Assembly: GCF_000377505.1 (NCBI RefSeq) | Contig: NZ_KB898194.1 | Coordinates: forward strand, 124,001 to 188,000 | Direction of reading: 5' to 3' | From: Paenibacillus massiliensis 2301065 = DSM 16942 | GTDB taxonomy: Bacteria; Bacillota; Bacilli; Paenibacillales; Paenibacillaceae | Length of the DNA: 64,000 bases | In this document: one piece after another, positions 27,779-35,259 of the stretch | Layout of the letters: every line of letters starts with the position of its first letter | How positions within the stretch are numbered: the first letter of the stretch is position 1 | Program-made: the position numbers and the translations under genes | Notes under the pieces: model-generated | Databases searched by the model: none | What the model saw: only the letters and a program-made list of their open reading frames with translations | What the model was told of the DNA's origin: nothing

Positions 27779-28645
27779 GTGGAGAAGCTGGGACTACGAA
27801 TCAATCTGTATCAGCAAAGCCCGGAAGGGATGCCGATTCAGCTATATACTATTGGGGTGGAGCCTCAAGCGCCCATGACGCGACCACAGGGCTTCTCAGC
27901 GATGCAATGCATGATTTCGCTCCAGGGAAGCGGGGTATTTCGAATCTATGGGGAGGAGGAATGGTCTGCTATTCCCGAGCACAGTCTGCTGTATATACCT
28001 GCTGGACTGCCGCATGAATACATGGCGCTAGATCAGCAGCATTGGCTGTTGGGATTCGTCACCTTCACGGAGAGAAGAGAGGGATGGATGGCCGAATTAG
28101 GCTTCGGGCAGCAGCCTTATTGTATGCCATTGACCGAGGTGGATTCCTTGTATGCACGAATGGAGGAGATGTGGGAGATTACAGGGGAGCGTCCTCAGCT
28201 GTGGAAGTCTGCTGAGCTGCTGCTATCATTCTGCGTGGAGCTGCATCGGTTGCAGAAAGCGGAGAGAACGGACATCGTGCCGACACGTCAGCCGGATAGT
28301 GTGGTAGAAGCGATTACCTCATTTCTGCATGATCATCTGGAGCGAGATTTCTCGCTTGATGAATTGTCAGCGTACATTGGATATTCTGCGAAGCAGACGG
28401 TGCGGCTGTTCACAGGGCGAGTGGGCATGACACCACATCAGTATTTGAAAAAAATACGCATGGAAACTGCCACATGGCTACTTGATCATCAGCAGCAGAT
28501 GACGGTGAAGGAGATTGCGCTTCATGTAGGGATGGAGCCGGACTATTTTACCCGTACCTTCAAGCAGACCTATACGGTCACGCCCTCGGAGCATCGCCAG
28601 CGCCAGCTTGACAAGAAGAAGCTCTGGACGCCAGGGAAGCGATGA
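27779..28645 (+). CDS. AraC-family regulator next to lacZ
   Basis: 288 residues from the GTG at 27779, which has AAGGGAGG 7 nt upstream; a GTG at 27722 lacks a site. The first part is a cupin-type ligand domain (PEHSLLYIPAGLPHEYMA around residue 75) and the last 100 residues are the AraC helix-turn-helix pair (FSLDELSAYIGYSAKQTVRLF; VGMEPDYFTRTFKQTYTVTP). It probably activates the divergent beta-galactosidase in response to a galactoside. Confidence 0.9.
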   Translation: MEKLGLRINLYQQSPEGMPIQLYTIGVEPQAPMTRPQGFSAMQCMISLQGSGVFRIYGEEEWSAIPEHSLLYIPAGLPHEYMALDQQHWLLGFVTFTERREGWMAELGFGQQPYCMPLTEVDSLYARMEEMWEITGERPQLWKSAELLLSFCVELHRLQKAERTDIVPTRQPDSVVEAITSFLHDHLERDFSLDELSAYIGYSAKQTVRLFTGRVGMTPHQYLKKIRMETATWLLDHQQQMTVKEIALHVGMEPDYFTRTFKQTYTVTPSEHRQRQLDKKKLWTPGKR

Positions 28646-28860
28646 TTTCATGACCCATGGACATCTCCCATATGCAATTAATAAAGCCAAAAGGGATCTA
28701 CCCATACCGTAAGGAAACCTATGCCGTTAAGGAAGCTCATTTTATTGATGCTAAATGCTAAGAAAGCATATGTATGACAGGGAATCATTGGAGATAATGC
28801 TATTTTTGCGACAAGCCGGGCACACTAGCGGGGACAACTTGTAGCGAAAGAGGGACGCTC

Positions 28861-29025
28861 ATGCAGTGGATTTATTTCGGTAAGCTCTATACAACAAAGT
28901 TCCAGGCCGGCTGCCTGGCCAAGCGTCTTGAGGAGGACGGATGGATGTACGGATATCAGGACCCCAAGGCGGTAGAGATCTATCAGTCACGTAGGGGGCG
29001 CTACGGCGTTCGCTTCATACCGTGA
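28861..29025 (+). CDS. Small hypothetical protein (54 aa)
   Basis: A 54-residue frame with AGAGGGA about 10 nt before the ATG. The protein begins MQWIYFGKLYTTKFQAGCLA and ends RGRYGVRFIP. It is rich in aromatic and basic residues with no membrane segment, and it reads as a compact alpha/beta fragment rather than random translation. I do not recognise the family. The 215 bp between the AraC gene and this gene hold no other feature I can support. Confidence 0.6.
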   Translation: MQWIYFGKLYTTKFQAGCLAKRLEEDGWMYGYQDPKAVEIYQSRRGRYGVRFIP

Positions 29026-29111
29026 TTGAAGATATTATAGAAGGATTATTTTTTGAAAAGGTTAAATGGACGAAATCTGTATGGTGAACACAACAAAAAA
29101 ACATGAGATAA

Positions 29112-29148
29112 AGCAAAAATCCTCTCCTGAATGAACAGGAGAGGATTT
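29112..29148 (-). terminator. Terminator downstream of the CAU tRNA gene
   Basis: On the minus strand a perfect 13-bp stem (29117-29129 with 29136-29148) is followed by a T run (A run 29115-29119 on the plus strand). It lies 9 bp after the tRNA 3' end. Confidence 0.9.
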
Positions 29149-29156
29149 GCTATGTA

Positions 29157-29230
29157 TGGGCCCTGAGGGACTCGAACCCCCGACCAATCGGTTATGAGCC
29201 GACCGCTCTAACCAACTGAGCTAAGGGCCC
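29157..29230 (-). tRNA. tRNA with CAU anticodon, probably tRNA-Ile2
   Basis: 74 nt including the discriminator A; CCA is not encoded. The acceptor GGGCCCT pairs with AGGGCCC at the 3' end; the D arm is TAGCTCAGTTGGTTAGAGC, the anticodon loop CTCATAA, and the T arm GGTTCGAGTCC. CAU could be Met or lysidine-modified Ile; the body resembles the Bacillus Ile2 tRNA more than elongator Met, which is a judgement from memory. Confidence 0.95.
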
Positions 29231-29288
29231 TCAATGCTATGCTGTGTTACTGATTATTCTTAGGAAACATCAAACAGCGGCGTTAATT

Positions 29289-29318
29289 AATATACAACAT
29301 TTTCATTTCATTCGTCAA
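29289..29318 (-). promoter_or_regulatory. Promoter of the CAU tRNA gene
   Basis: On the minus strand TTGACG, an 18-bp spacer and TATATT, ending about 59 bp before the tRNA 5' end. Confidence 0.65.
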
Positions 29319-29568
29319 GTGTTTTTTTGACATCAGGATATGACGGCCTCATGAACAATGCTGAACAGCTTTTATTAAAATTTTAACAAGTATGACTTTT
29401 GGTACAGTTGTGGACAAATGTAGGGGACATAATGGGAGTTGAGAGGAAAGTCCTGTACTATTATAGGGATATTCGTCGCAAGAGCCTATAAAAAAGTTGA
29501 ACGAATGTGCCTATAGGTCTAAATAATCGGATCATATATGTCGAAATAGAACTTAAGGAGGGGGTTGT

Positions 29569-29730
29569 ATGAACTGGAATGCAATAAAGGTTAAGCTTGG
29601 CATGCGTCTTGGCATGCATCCTGCCAGATCAACGGAGGAAGGCAGCTTTACGACCGGGATTATTTGGGGATTGCTGCTCAGTGCGGTACTCTGGGTATCT
29701 ATTATTGGCTGGATTTCAATGCTATTCTAG
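29569..29730 (+). CDS. Small single-span membrane protein (53 aa)
   Basis: A 53-residue frame after a strong AAGGAGGGGG site 5 nt from the ATG. The basic N-terminal half (MNWNAIKVKLGMRLGMHPAR) is followed by one membrane helix at about 29-53 (TGIIWGLLLSAVLWVSIIGW). The fold suggests a small inner-membrane peptide with the N-terminus inside. Family unknown. A terminator follows at 29944. The 213 bp between hold nothing else I can support. Confidence 0.65.
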   Translation: MNWNAIKVKLGMRLGMHPARSTEEGSFTTGIIWGLLLSAVLWVSIIGWISMLF

Positions 29731-29943
29731 AAGGACTAATAAGTAAACATTGTGCAGCTACAGTAGCTAACGGAAAGACGTAAAGGAGCAGCGAACAACG
29801 ATAGCTCTGTTCCTGGAAGTAGCTGCAGACTACATATATCTGAAGTGAAAATCTAAAACACAGTAGAAACGTTTTGTTACAGTAGGAATAAGTATCGAAA
29901 AGCCTTTAATTGTAGTAGTAAGCGATTAATTGTAATATATGAG

Positions 29944-29980
29944 AAAACACCGCCCAGAAATGTCTGTGGCGGTGTTTTGC
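29944..29980. terminator. Bidirectional intrinsic terminator
   Basis: AAAACACCGCC (29944-29954) pairs with GGCGGTGTTTT (29968-29978), with CAGA/TCTG extending it inside. T runs exist in both directions. It serves the 53-aa gene and possibly the minus-strand 64-aa gene. Confidence 0.85.
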
Positions 29981-30119
29981 TGTCTAAAAGAGGGCTAGGC
30001 TGGTATATCCGTTGTGCCTGCCTATAAACTCCTATAAAGCCTGTAGATGCCTGTACGCGCTTGTGGCGCCATGTAGCAACCGAGACCCATTCTGGTTGAT
30101 AAGTAAGCCTAAGGGGGCA

Positions 30120-30314
30120 TTATTCCTCCTCAGCTTCATGCTGGGTGTGCTTGCCACTAAAATCCTCTGCGAGCTTCTCCATTCCCTTGTTGACGGCTTC
30201 GTCAATCATATCGGTTGCTGCTGGACGGCTGGGGTCTACATCAGGGAGCTCATTGAAGCCTGGAGCTCGCTCCTCCAATGGCTTGTCATTCTCATGATCA
30301 GAAGCTTTGCTCAT
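30120..30314 (-). CDS. Small acidic hydrophilic protein (64 aa)
   Basis: 64 residues, very rich in Glu/Asp/Lys, with no hydrophobic segment (MSKASDHENDKPLEERAPGF at the start, EAEEE at the end). GAGGTG precedes the ATG by about 7 nt. The composition suggests an unstructured cytoplasmic protein of the kind seen in spore formers; no function can be assigned. Confidence 0.6.
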   Translation of the reverse strand: MSKASDHENDKPLEERAPGFNELPDVDPSRPAATDMIDEAVNKGMEKLAEDFSGKHTQHEAEEE

Positions 30315-30490
30315 CTAGATACACCTCGTTTCTTCGAAAAGAACTGTTTGTGATTCAAGTGATATTGTAAGTGAGCCAACACTTGAGCCTGTATTGGGGA
30401 CAAGTAATAAGTGAAACAACATGAAGTAATTTTTCGCTGATTTCACGATTCGCTATATGATGCTATTAACCCCATTCTTGATCTTGAATC

Positions 30491-30523
30491 AAAATGAAGC
30501 CGGAGAAGTTGTACCTCTCCGGC
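30491..30523 (-). terminator. Terminator of the 56-aa gene
   Basis: GCCGGAGA (30499-30506) pairs with TCTCCGGC (30516-30523); on the minus strand it is followed by TTCATTTT. Confidence 0.75.
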
Positions 30524-30537
30524 CAGGTCTTTCGTGC

Positions 30538-30708
30538 TTATCTGTGTTCAACTCGGTGTTCAACCAAATCGATGGTGCCCAGCACCAAATGGGCCAGACC
30601 AAATCCAAGAATGCCAGTGGCGGCGAGCTTGTACTTGCTTGCAAGCAGTACGGCTCCCGAGGCAGACACAACGGTACCAAGAACGGTTGGAACTAACCCT
30701 TCACGCAT
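30538..30708 (-). CDS. Small membrane protein (56 aa)
   Basis: A 56-residue frame with GAGGAG 8 nt before the ATG and a terminator 15 bp past the stop. It begins MREGLVPTVLGTVVSASGAV, is hydrophobic and Gly/Ala-rich up to about residue 46 with one or two possible membrane helices, and ends in a charged tail (DLVEHRVEHR). Longer frames in this interval on both strands have no start sites and odd compositions, so this is the likely gene. Family unknown. Confidence 0.7.
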   Translation of the reverse strand: MREGLVPTVLGTVVSASGAVLLASKYKLAATGILGFGLAHLVLGTIDLVEHRVEHR

Positions 30709-30870
30709 ACATAACACTCCTCACAGATCAGATTGAAAGACAGCATTATTGTGTGTTTAAGCGTAACAGGATATGCGTGGTTGTATTTGTGTGAAGTTTG
30801 AATTTGTTGTTGGATAAATGTCTCAGGGTCTCCGCAAATACAGGATTCTTCAAAGGACTGAAAAAAACAC

Positions 30871-30899
30871 TTGCAAACATCTCTAAATTATCGTAAGAT
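30871..30899 (+). promoter_or_regulatory. Promoter of tRNA-Leu
   Basis: TTGCAA, a 17-bp spacer and TAAGAT, about 80 bp before the tRNA 5' end. Confidence 0.55.
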
Positions 30900-30980
30900 A
30901 TGTTGGTGACCGCAAAACGGATGAATTAAAAGCCTTCCAATTATTGCTTTGGATATAAGCGGAAGCATATATGATTTTAC

Positions 30981-31066
30981 GCCGGGGTGGCGGAATTGGC
31001 AGACGCACAGGACTTAAAATCCTGCGGTAGGTGACTACCGTACGGGTTCGACCCCCGTCCTCGGCA
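30981..31066 (+). tRNA. tRNA-Leu (UAA)
   Basis: 86 nt with the long variable arm of class II tRNAs (GGTAGGTGACTACC region). Acceptor GCCGGGG pairs with CCTCGGC (one G-U), the anticodon loop is CTTAAAA (UAA), and the T arm is GGGTTCGACCCC. CCA is not encoded. Confidence 0.96.
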
Positions 31067-31078
31067 TCATATTTTATC

Positions 31079-31117
31079 GAAAGAATCCCTTGAAGTTCAA
31101 GGGATTCTTTCTTTTTT
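31079..31117 (+). terminator. Terminator of tRNA-Leu
   Basis: AAAGAATCCCTT pairs with AAGGGATTCTTT around 31079-31110, followed by CTTTTTT. Confidence 0.9.
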
Positions 31118-31267
31118 AGTCTGAAACCTACAACATGGGGACAAGCACTTTATTATCGTTGGGGACGGATTGGGGACGAATTTTTGGATCGAAGACGTCA
31201 AGATAAGCTTTCGTTTTATGACTAAGCTTTTTGTTAACATAAGCATTAGTGTCTGTGATCACCTGAG

Positions 31268-31366
31268 GTGCATGACGAAGTCGACGAGGACGAAGAATCA
31301 GAAAAAGAGGCGTTTGGAGGATTACAGGAGATATTTAGAAGTGCCCTTAAGAGCTCTGACGGCTAA
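31268..31366 (+). pseudogene. Possible remnant of a phage-type coding tail
   Basis: A 32-codon open stretch, VHDEVDEDEESEKEAFGG then LQEIFRSALKSSDG, ends just inside a terminator. It has an acidic linker and an amphipathic end like the C-terminus of a larger protein, but no upstream coding sequence in frame (TGA just before) and no start site. The 80 bp before it (31135-31180) contain GGGGAC three times, which may be decayed coding sequence. Lying directly after a tRNA gene, it could be a scar of an integrated element. Weakly supported. Confidence 0.25.
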
Positions 31367-31382
31367 CGCTGTCAGAGTTTTT
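31354..31382 (+). terminator. Intrinsic terminator
   Basis: CTCTGAC (31354-31360) and GTCAGAG (31371-31377) close a 10-nt loop, followed by TTTTT. Confidence 0.8.
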
Positions 31383-31518
31383 GTGCGTTCGTTTGAAAAC
31401 CATTATAAACAAATATGCAAAATTACAGTATATTTTTATAGATCAGCAAGTATATGTTTAGACAGTAATTCAGAACTTGTCTATCATACATTCATATACC
31501 ATGGAAGAGGGGAATACA

Positions 31519-32625
31519 ATGTATAAAAGTCTCGTGTCATTGATGTGTACAGTATCGTTGTTTCTGGCATTCTTTCCTGCTACGGCAGGCGCTGAGCCTG
31601 TTGGGATGCTAAGAGGTCAGGTTATTCAGACAGGAAGCCATCCGACTAACCCCATAGGAAAAACGAGTACTGTTACGGATAATGATTTCTCAACCTTTTT
31701 TAATTTGCGTTCTGAAATCGAAAGCCGGACTGTGAATGATTTTTTGATCTATCAGTTTTCTACTCCGGTTGATATTACTGCATATAAACTATATATAGAA
31801 AACTATAACAAATATACTTTAACTTTTATATTTTATGATTCCGCAAACAAAGAAATCACCAGATTCAGGCAGACCATTTCAGGGGATAATGGAATTTATC
31901 CTTTTGCCAAATCTATAGAAGGCGTGAAGAAAATGGTGGTATGGAACTCGGTAAAGACCAACCCAACCCTAAAAGTCTTGGAATGGGACGTATATAATAT
32001 TCCTGTTGAAAATCCAACTACATTGACTGCTTCTGGCGGTGATCGTCAGGCAACACTGACATGGGATCAGGTTCCTGAGGCCGATTCTTATACGGTACGC
32101 TATGGTACAGAACCTGGAAAGTATACCGAAACGCTGACAGTAACGAAGGACAAATTTGAGGGTCTTGTTATCCCAGAGCTAACGAATGGGATAACATATT
32201 ACTTTAACGTCATTCCAATTGTGAATGGAGTGGAAGTTCTTCCTTCTAATGAAGCCTCAGCAACCCCAGAAGATTCAGAAGCTGAGGAACCGACAACACC
32301 GGGAGAGCCAGGAACTGAGCAACCAGGAACAGGGGAACCAACGAATCCAGAGGAACCTGGAACTGAGGAACCCACAGTGCCAGAACAACCATCCGGCAAC
32401 CGAGCTATCTTGGTAGTCACAATGACGACTGGGCTGGAGAAGGAATTCGATCTGAGCATGAAAGAAGTAAACGACTTCATTGCCTGGTACGAAGCAAAGC
32501 AGGCCGGATCAGGAAAAGCCTCCTACGCCATCAATAAGCATGATAATAACAAAGGTCCATTCAGCAGTCGTAAGGATTACATTTTGTATGATCGTGTGCT
32601 GACCTTTGAGGTAAGTGAGTATTAA
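31519..32625 (+). CDS. Secreted fibronectin type III protein
   Basis: 368 residues from the ATG at 31519 (AGAGGGG 6 nt upstream). A signal peptide ends near residue 25 (FFPATAGA, then EPVG). Next come a discoidin-like beta domain (about 26-165; TDNDFSTFF, ITAYKLYIENY), one fibronectin type III domain (about 170-250; ATLTWDQVPEADSYTVRYG), a Pro/Glu/Thr/Gly linker (about 255-295) and a C-terminal 75-residue domain (EKEFDLSMKEVNDFIAWYEA; ending in FEVSEY). The C-terminal domain resembles, from memory, one repeated in many Paenibacillus exported proteins, role unknown. Probably an extracellular binding protein; no catalytic motif is seen. Confidence 0.8.
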   Translation: MYKSLVSLMCTVSLFLAFFPATAGAEPVGMLRGQVIQTGSHPTNPIGKTSTVTDNDFSTFFNLRSEIESRTVNDFLIYQFSTPVDITAYKLYIENYNKYTLTFIFYDSANKEITRFRQTISGDNGIYPFAKSIEGVKKMVVWNSVKTNPTLKVLEWDVYNIPVENPTTLTASGGDRQATLTWDQVPEADSYTVRYGTEPGKYTETLTVTKDKFEGLVIPELTNGITYYFNVIPIVNGVEVLPSNEASATPEDSEAEEPTTPGEPGTEQPGTGEPTNPEEPGTEEPTVPEQPSGNRAILVVTMTTGLEKEFDLSMKEVNDFIAWYEAKQAGSGKASYAINKHDNNKGPFSSRKDYILYDRVLTFEVSEY

Positions 32626-32658
32626 TATAAATCCTGCCATAGAGCTATTGTGCTTTCT

Positions 32659-32693
32659 AGGGCTTCACCAGCTAATGCCGGTGGAGCTCTTTT
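32659..32693 (+). terminator. Terminator of the Fn3 protein gene
   Basis: An 11-bp stem with two G-U pairs (32659-32669 with 32680-32690), followed by TTTT. Confidence 0.75.
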
Positions 32694-32773
32694 GTTAATA
32701 AAAGTACTAGTATTCGCATATAGAGCAGGAGGAACGTGGGCCACTGCTTTTTTGGGGGAAAGACTGTAGACCC

Positions 32774-33814
32774 CTACCGAACAGACTTCTCTTGAATGTA
32801 CTTGCGATAGAGGGCAGGCGTGATCTCCTCGAACTTTTTGAAGATTTTGATAAAATACCCCGATTCATTGAATCCCAGCTCATCACTGATCTGTGCGACG
32901 GGCATGTCGGTGACCTCCAGCAATTGCTTAGCCCACTTGATCTTCAGCCTTGCCAGATAAGTTGTGAAGTTCTCGCCAGTCTCCTTGGCGAACAACCTGC
33001 TGAAATAGCTTGGACTCAGGTGACACAGCTCGGCCATTTGTTTGAGCGCAATCTGTTCACTCTTGTGACTGTGTATGTATTCAAAAGCAGGCTGTAGCAC
33101 CGGGCTCGTGATGTCGGTATCGCTCGGGCTGTTCTTGAGATAGGCATCTGCAATCGCATTGGTCATCTCTTTTTTAATGGATTCGATATTGCGAATGGAG
33201 TAGCCGGGCAGAATGGTGGACAGGTTCAACGACTCCTGATTTCCTGAGGCTTTCTCAAACATTTCGACCAGCAAATGCTTGTTCAGTGCCTCCTCCACAA
33301 TGTAGCTGCAGAGCAGGGAAAGCATATTGGAGATGCTCACAATTTCATCATAGGTCATGACAGGCAACTGGTCATAGTCACTCTTTAATTCCTCCAGCTT
33401 TCCGGCATGCATGGGCACGTTCTTGGAAGTGACGATCTGCTCCAGTTCAGTCCCTTTCTCGGGGTCGGCGAGCTTCACTTGTCCCGCCATCACGGCGCCG
33501 ATATATTTACCATCGATCGTAATGGGAATCGCAATATCTATAATATTGAAATGACAAAGATAGACGTAGGGTTCATTGAGTCGAACGGCTTCCAGACCGC
33601 CGCGCGCATCACATTTTTGGCAGTAGGGAAGAAGCTCGGGATCTTGGCGAACATTCTGGCAGAAGGCCTGGCAGCTACTATGACTGGTTACGGGAATACC
33701 TTTATAATCCACGGTTAGTATTGCGAGCTTGGTCACCGTTGCAAGTGAGTCCTGTAGACGTTTCCATTTGGTAAGGTCCAGAATTTTATGAATATGTAGA
33801 TATTCTTTGATCAT
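32774..33814 (-). CDS. PocR-domain AraC-family regulator
   Basis: 346 residues from the ATG at 33814, with GGAGG 8 nt upstream inside a longer frame. The N-terminal PocR ligand domain (about 15-185) contains the family's Cys cluster (C48, C52, C65, C68 and C87; LLPYCQKCDARGG), and the C-terminus is an AraC helix-turn-helix pair (LKQMAELCHLSPSYFSRLF; GFNESGYFIKIFKKFEEITP). PocR-type regulators respond to propanediol- or glycerol-like diols. It is divergent from glycerol dehydrogenase and dihydroxyacetone kinase, so glycerol or dihydroxyacetone is the likely inducer. Confidence 0.9.
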   Translation of the reverse strand: MIKEYLHIHKILDLTKWKRLQDSLATVTKLAILTVDYKGIPVTSHSSCQAFCQNVRQDPELLPYCQKCDARGGLEAVRLNEPYVYLCHFNIIDIAIPITIDGKYIGAVMAGQVKLADPEKGTELEQIVTSKNVPMHAGKLEELKSDYDQLPVMTYDEIVSISNMLSLLCSYIVEEALNKHLLVEMFEKASGNQESLNLSTILPGYSIRNIESIKKEMTNAIADAYLKNSPSDTDITSPVLQPAFEYIHSHKSEQIALKQMAELCHLSPSYFSRLFAKETGENFTTYLARLKIKWAKQLLEVTDMPVAQISDELGFNESGYFIKIFKKFEEITPALYRKYIQEKSVR

Positions 33815-34053
33815 AGGTGCGACCTCCATAGCTAACCTGAATCCATGAATTTGGCCGTTAAAAGTTAGCAATTTGTACATATTAAGATGGAATAACGATG
33901 GGTAATGTAGTATGGGAGGTCAATATGCAACCATCTCATGACAATAACATACCACGAATGTGTGAAAAGGCAAAAAATTACGATTGAAAATTATAATTAT
34001 TTGTTATAAAAGTCCACTGTAAACGTCCATATCCTGCGTTATATTAGGGTTAT

Positions 34054-34067
34054 TGTAAGCGATTAAA
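34054..34067 (+). promoter_or_regulatory. cre-like site before the glycerol operon
   Basis: TGTAAGCGATTAAA matches the CcpA consensus TGTAANCGNTNNCA except near the 3' end. It lies 50 bp before the glycerol dehydrogenase start, consistent with glucose repression; single-site match only. Confidence 0.4.
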
Positions 34068-34116
34068 ATTTAAACATATTTCTGATTTTATATCAGATCA
34101 GGAGGCGTATATCTAT

Positions 34117-35259
34117 ATGAGAAAAGCATTTATCAGTCCAACCAAATATGTGCAGGGCGAAGATGAGCTGTTGAACCTGGGTTACTTTGTACAATCCTTC
34201 GGGAATTCTGCCTTGCTAATTGCACATCCGGATGATGTTCAGCGCGTAAAGGCGAAGCTGGATGCAACCGCAGAGAAGTTCAATATTACTTTTGTTGAAA
34301 GCGGTTTTAGAGGAGAATGCTCTCGTGAGGAAGTCGCACGCTTGCAAGAGATTGCGAAGGACAAAGGCTGCACCTGCACCATTGGCCTTGGTGGTGGTAA
34401 AGCGATTGATGCGGCTAAATGTGTAGCAGAGGGTGAGGCATTGATTATCTGCCCAACGATTGCGGCAACCGACGCACCGACAAGCCACTCCGCCGTATTG
34501 TATACACCAGAGGGTGCCTTTGATGACTATGCTTATTTCAAACAAAGCCCGAGTGTAGTTCTCGTGGATACAACGGTGATCGCCAACGCTCCAACACGTT
34601 TCCTGGTATCTGGTATGGGAGATGCACTCTCTACTTATTTCGAAGCAAGAGCAACAGCGAAATCTTATTCCCGCGTGAATGCAAGTCTGCCGATGGGCTC
34701 CCGTGAAGGCTACACACCGTCAGCATTCGGTACGAATGCAGCGCTTGCCTTGGCGAAGCTGTGTTATGAAATGCTGCTGAGCGATGGCGTGAAGGCCAAG
34801 GTAGCCAGTGACAGCAACATGGTGACCCAAGCGCTGGAGAATATCGTGGAGACCAACATCCTGCTGTCTGGCCTTGGATTTGAGAGTGGCGGTCTGGCCG
34901 CAGCGCACGCGATCCATAACGGGTTGACTATTCTGGAGGGTACACATCATTTCTTCCACGGAGAAAAGGTGGCGTTCGGAACCATTGCACAGCTCGTCCT
35001 TGAAAATGCTCCAACCGAGGAGCTGCATCAGGTACTCGACTTCTGTCTTGAAGTGGGCCTGCCAGTCAGTCTGGCCGATATCGGAGTAGATACGATCAGC
35101 CAGGAAGAGCTGCTGAAGGTGGCAGAGATTGCTTGTATTCCGGAGGAATCCATTCACTCGATGCCGTTCCCGATCACAGTTCCTGAGGTTGCTGGCGCTA
35201 TTGCAACAGCTGACCGGATCGGACGGGAGTACAAAGCTCGCCGGGAGGGGAAAAAATGA
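34117..35259 (+). CDS. gldA: Glycerol dehydrogenase
   Basis: 380 residues with AGGAGG 10 nt upstream. It is an iron-type alcohol dehydrogenase that oxidises glycerol to dihydroxyacetone with NAD. The NAD-binding GLGGGKAIDAAK (90-101) and the zinc ligands D169 (VSGMGDALSTYFEA), H264 (AAAHAIHNG) and H281 (HHFFHGEKVAFG) are present by analogy with the Geobacillus enzyme. Its stop overlaps the kinase start, so oxidation and phosphorylation of dihydroxyacetone are coupled genetically. Confidence 0.95.
   Translation: MRKAFISPTKYVQGEDELLNLGYFVQSFGNSALLIAHPDDVQRVKAKLDATAEKFNITFVESGFRGECSREEVARLQEIAKDKGCTCTIGLGGGKAIDAAKCVAEGEALIICPTIAATDAPTSHSAVLYTPEGAFDDYAYFKQSPSVVLVDTTVIANAPTRFLVSGMGDALSTYFEARATAKSYSRVNASLPMGSREGYTPSAFGTNAALALAKLCYEMLLSDGVKAKVASDSNMVTQALENIVETNILLSGLGFESGGLAAAHAIHNGLTILEGTHHFFHGEKVAFGTIAQLVLENAPTEELHQVLDFCLEVGLPVSLADIGVDTISQEELLKVAEIACIPEESIHSMPFPITVPEVAGAIATADRIGREYKARREGKK

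Noticed and set aside
30457..30794. Overlapping 79-86-residue plus-strand frames
   Set aside because: They are antisense to the 56-residue gene with a good ribosome binding site and terminator; their compositions look random.
30981..31066. tRNA-Ser reading of the class II tRNA
   Set aside because: The anticodon loop CTTAAAA gives UAA, a leucine anticodon, although Ser tRNAs also have long variable arms.
31170..31526. 118-residue plus-strand frame after tRNA-Leu
   Set aside because: It runs through a strong terminator hairpin and into the start of the Fn3 gene, with no Shine-Dalgarno site and a basic, Cys-scattered composition.
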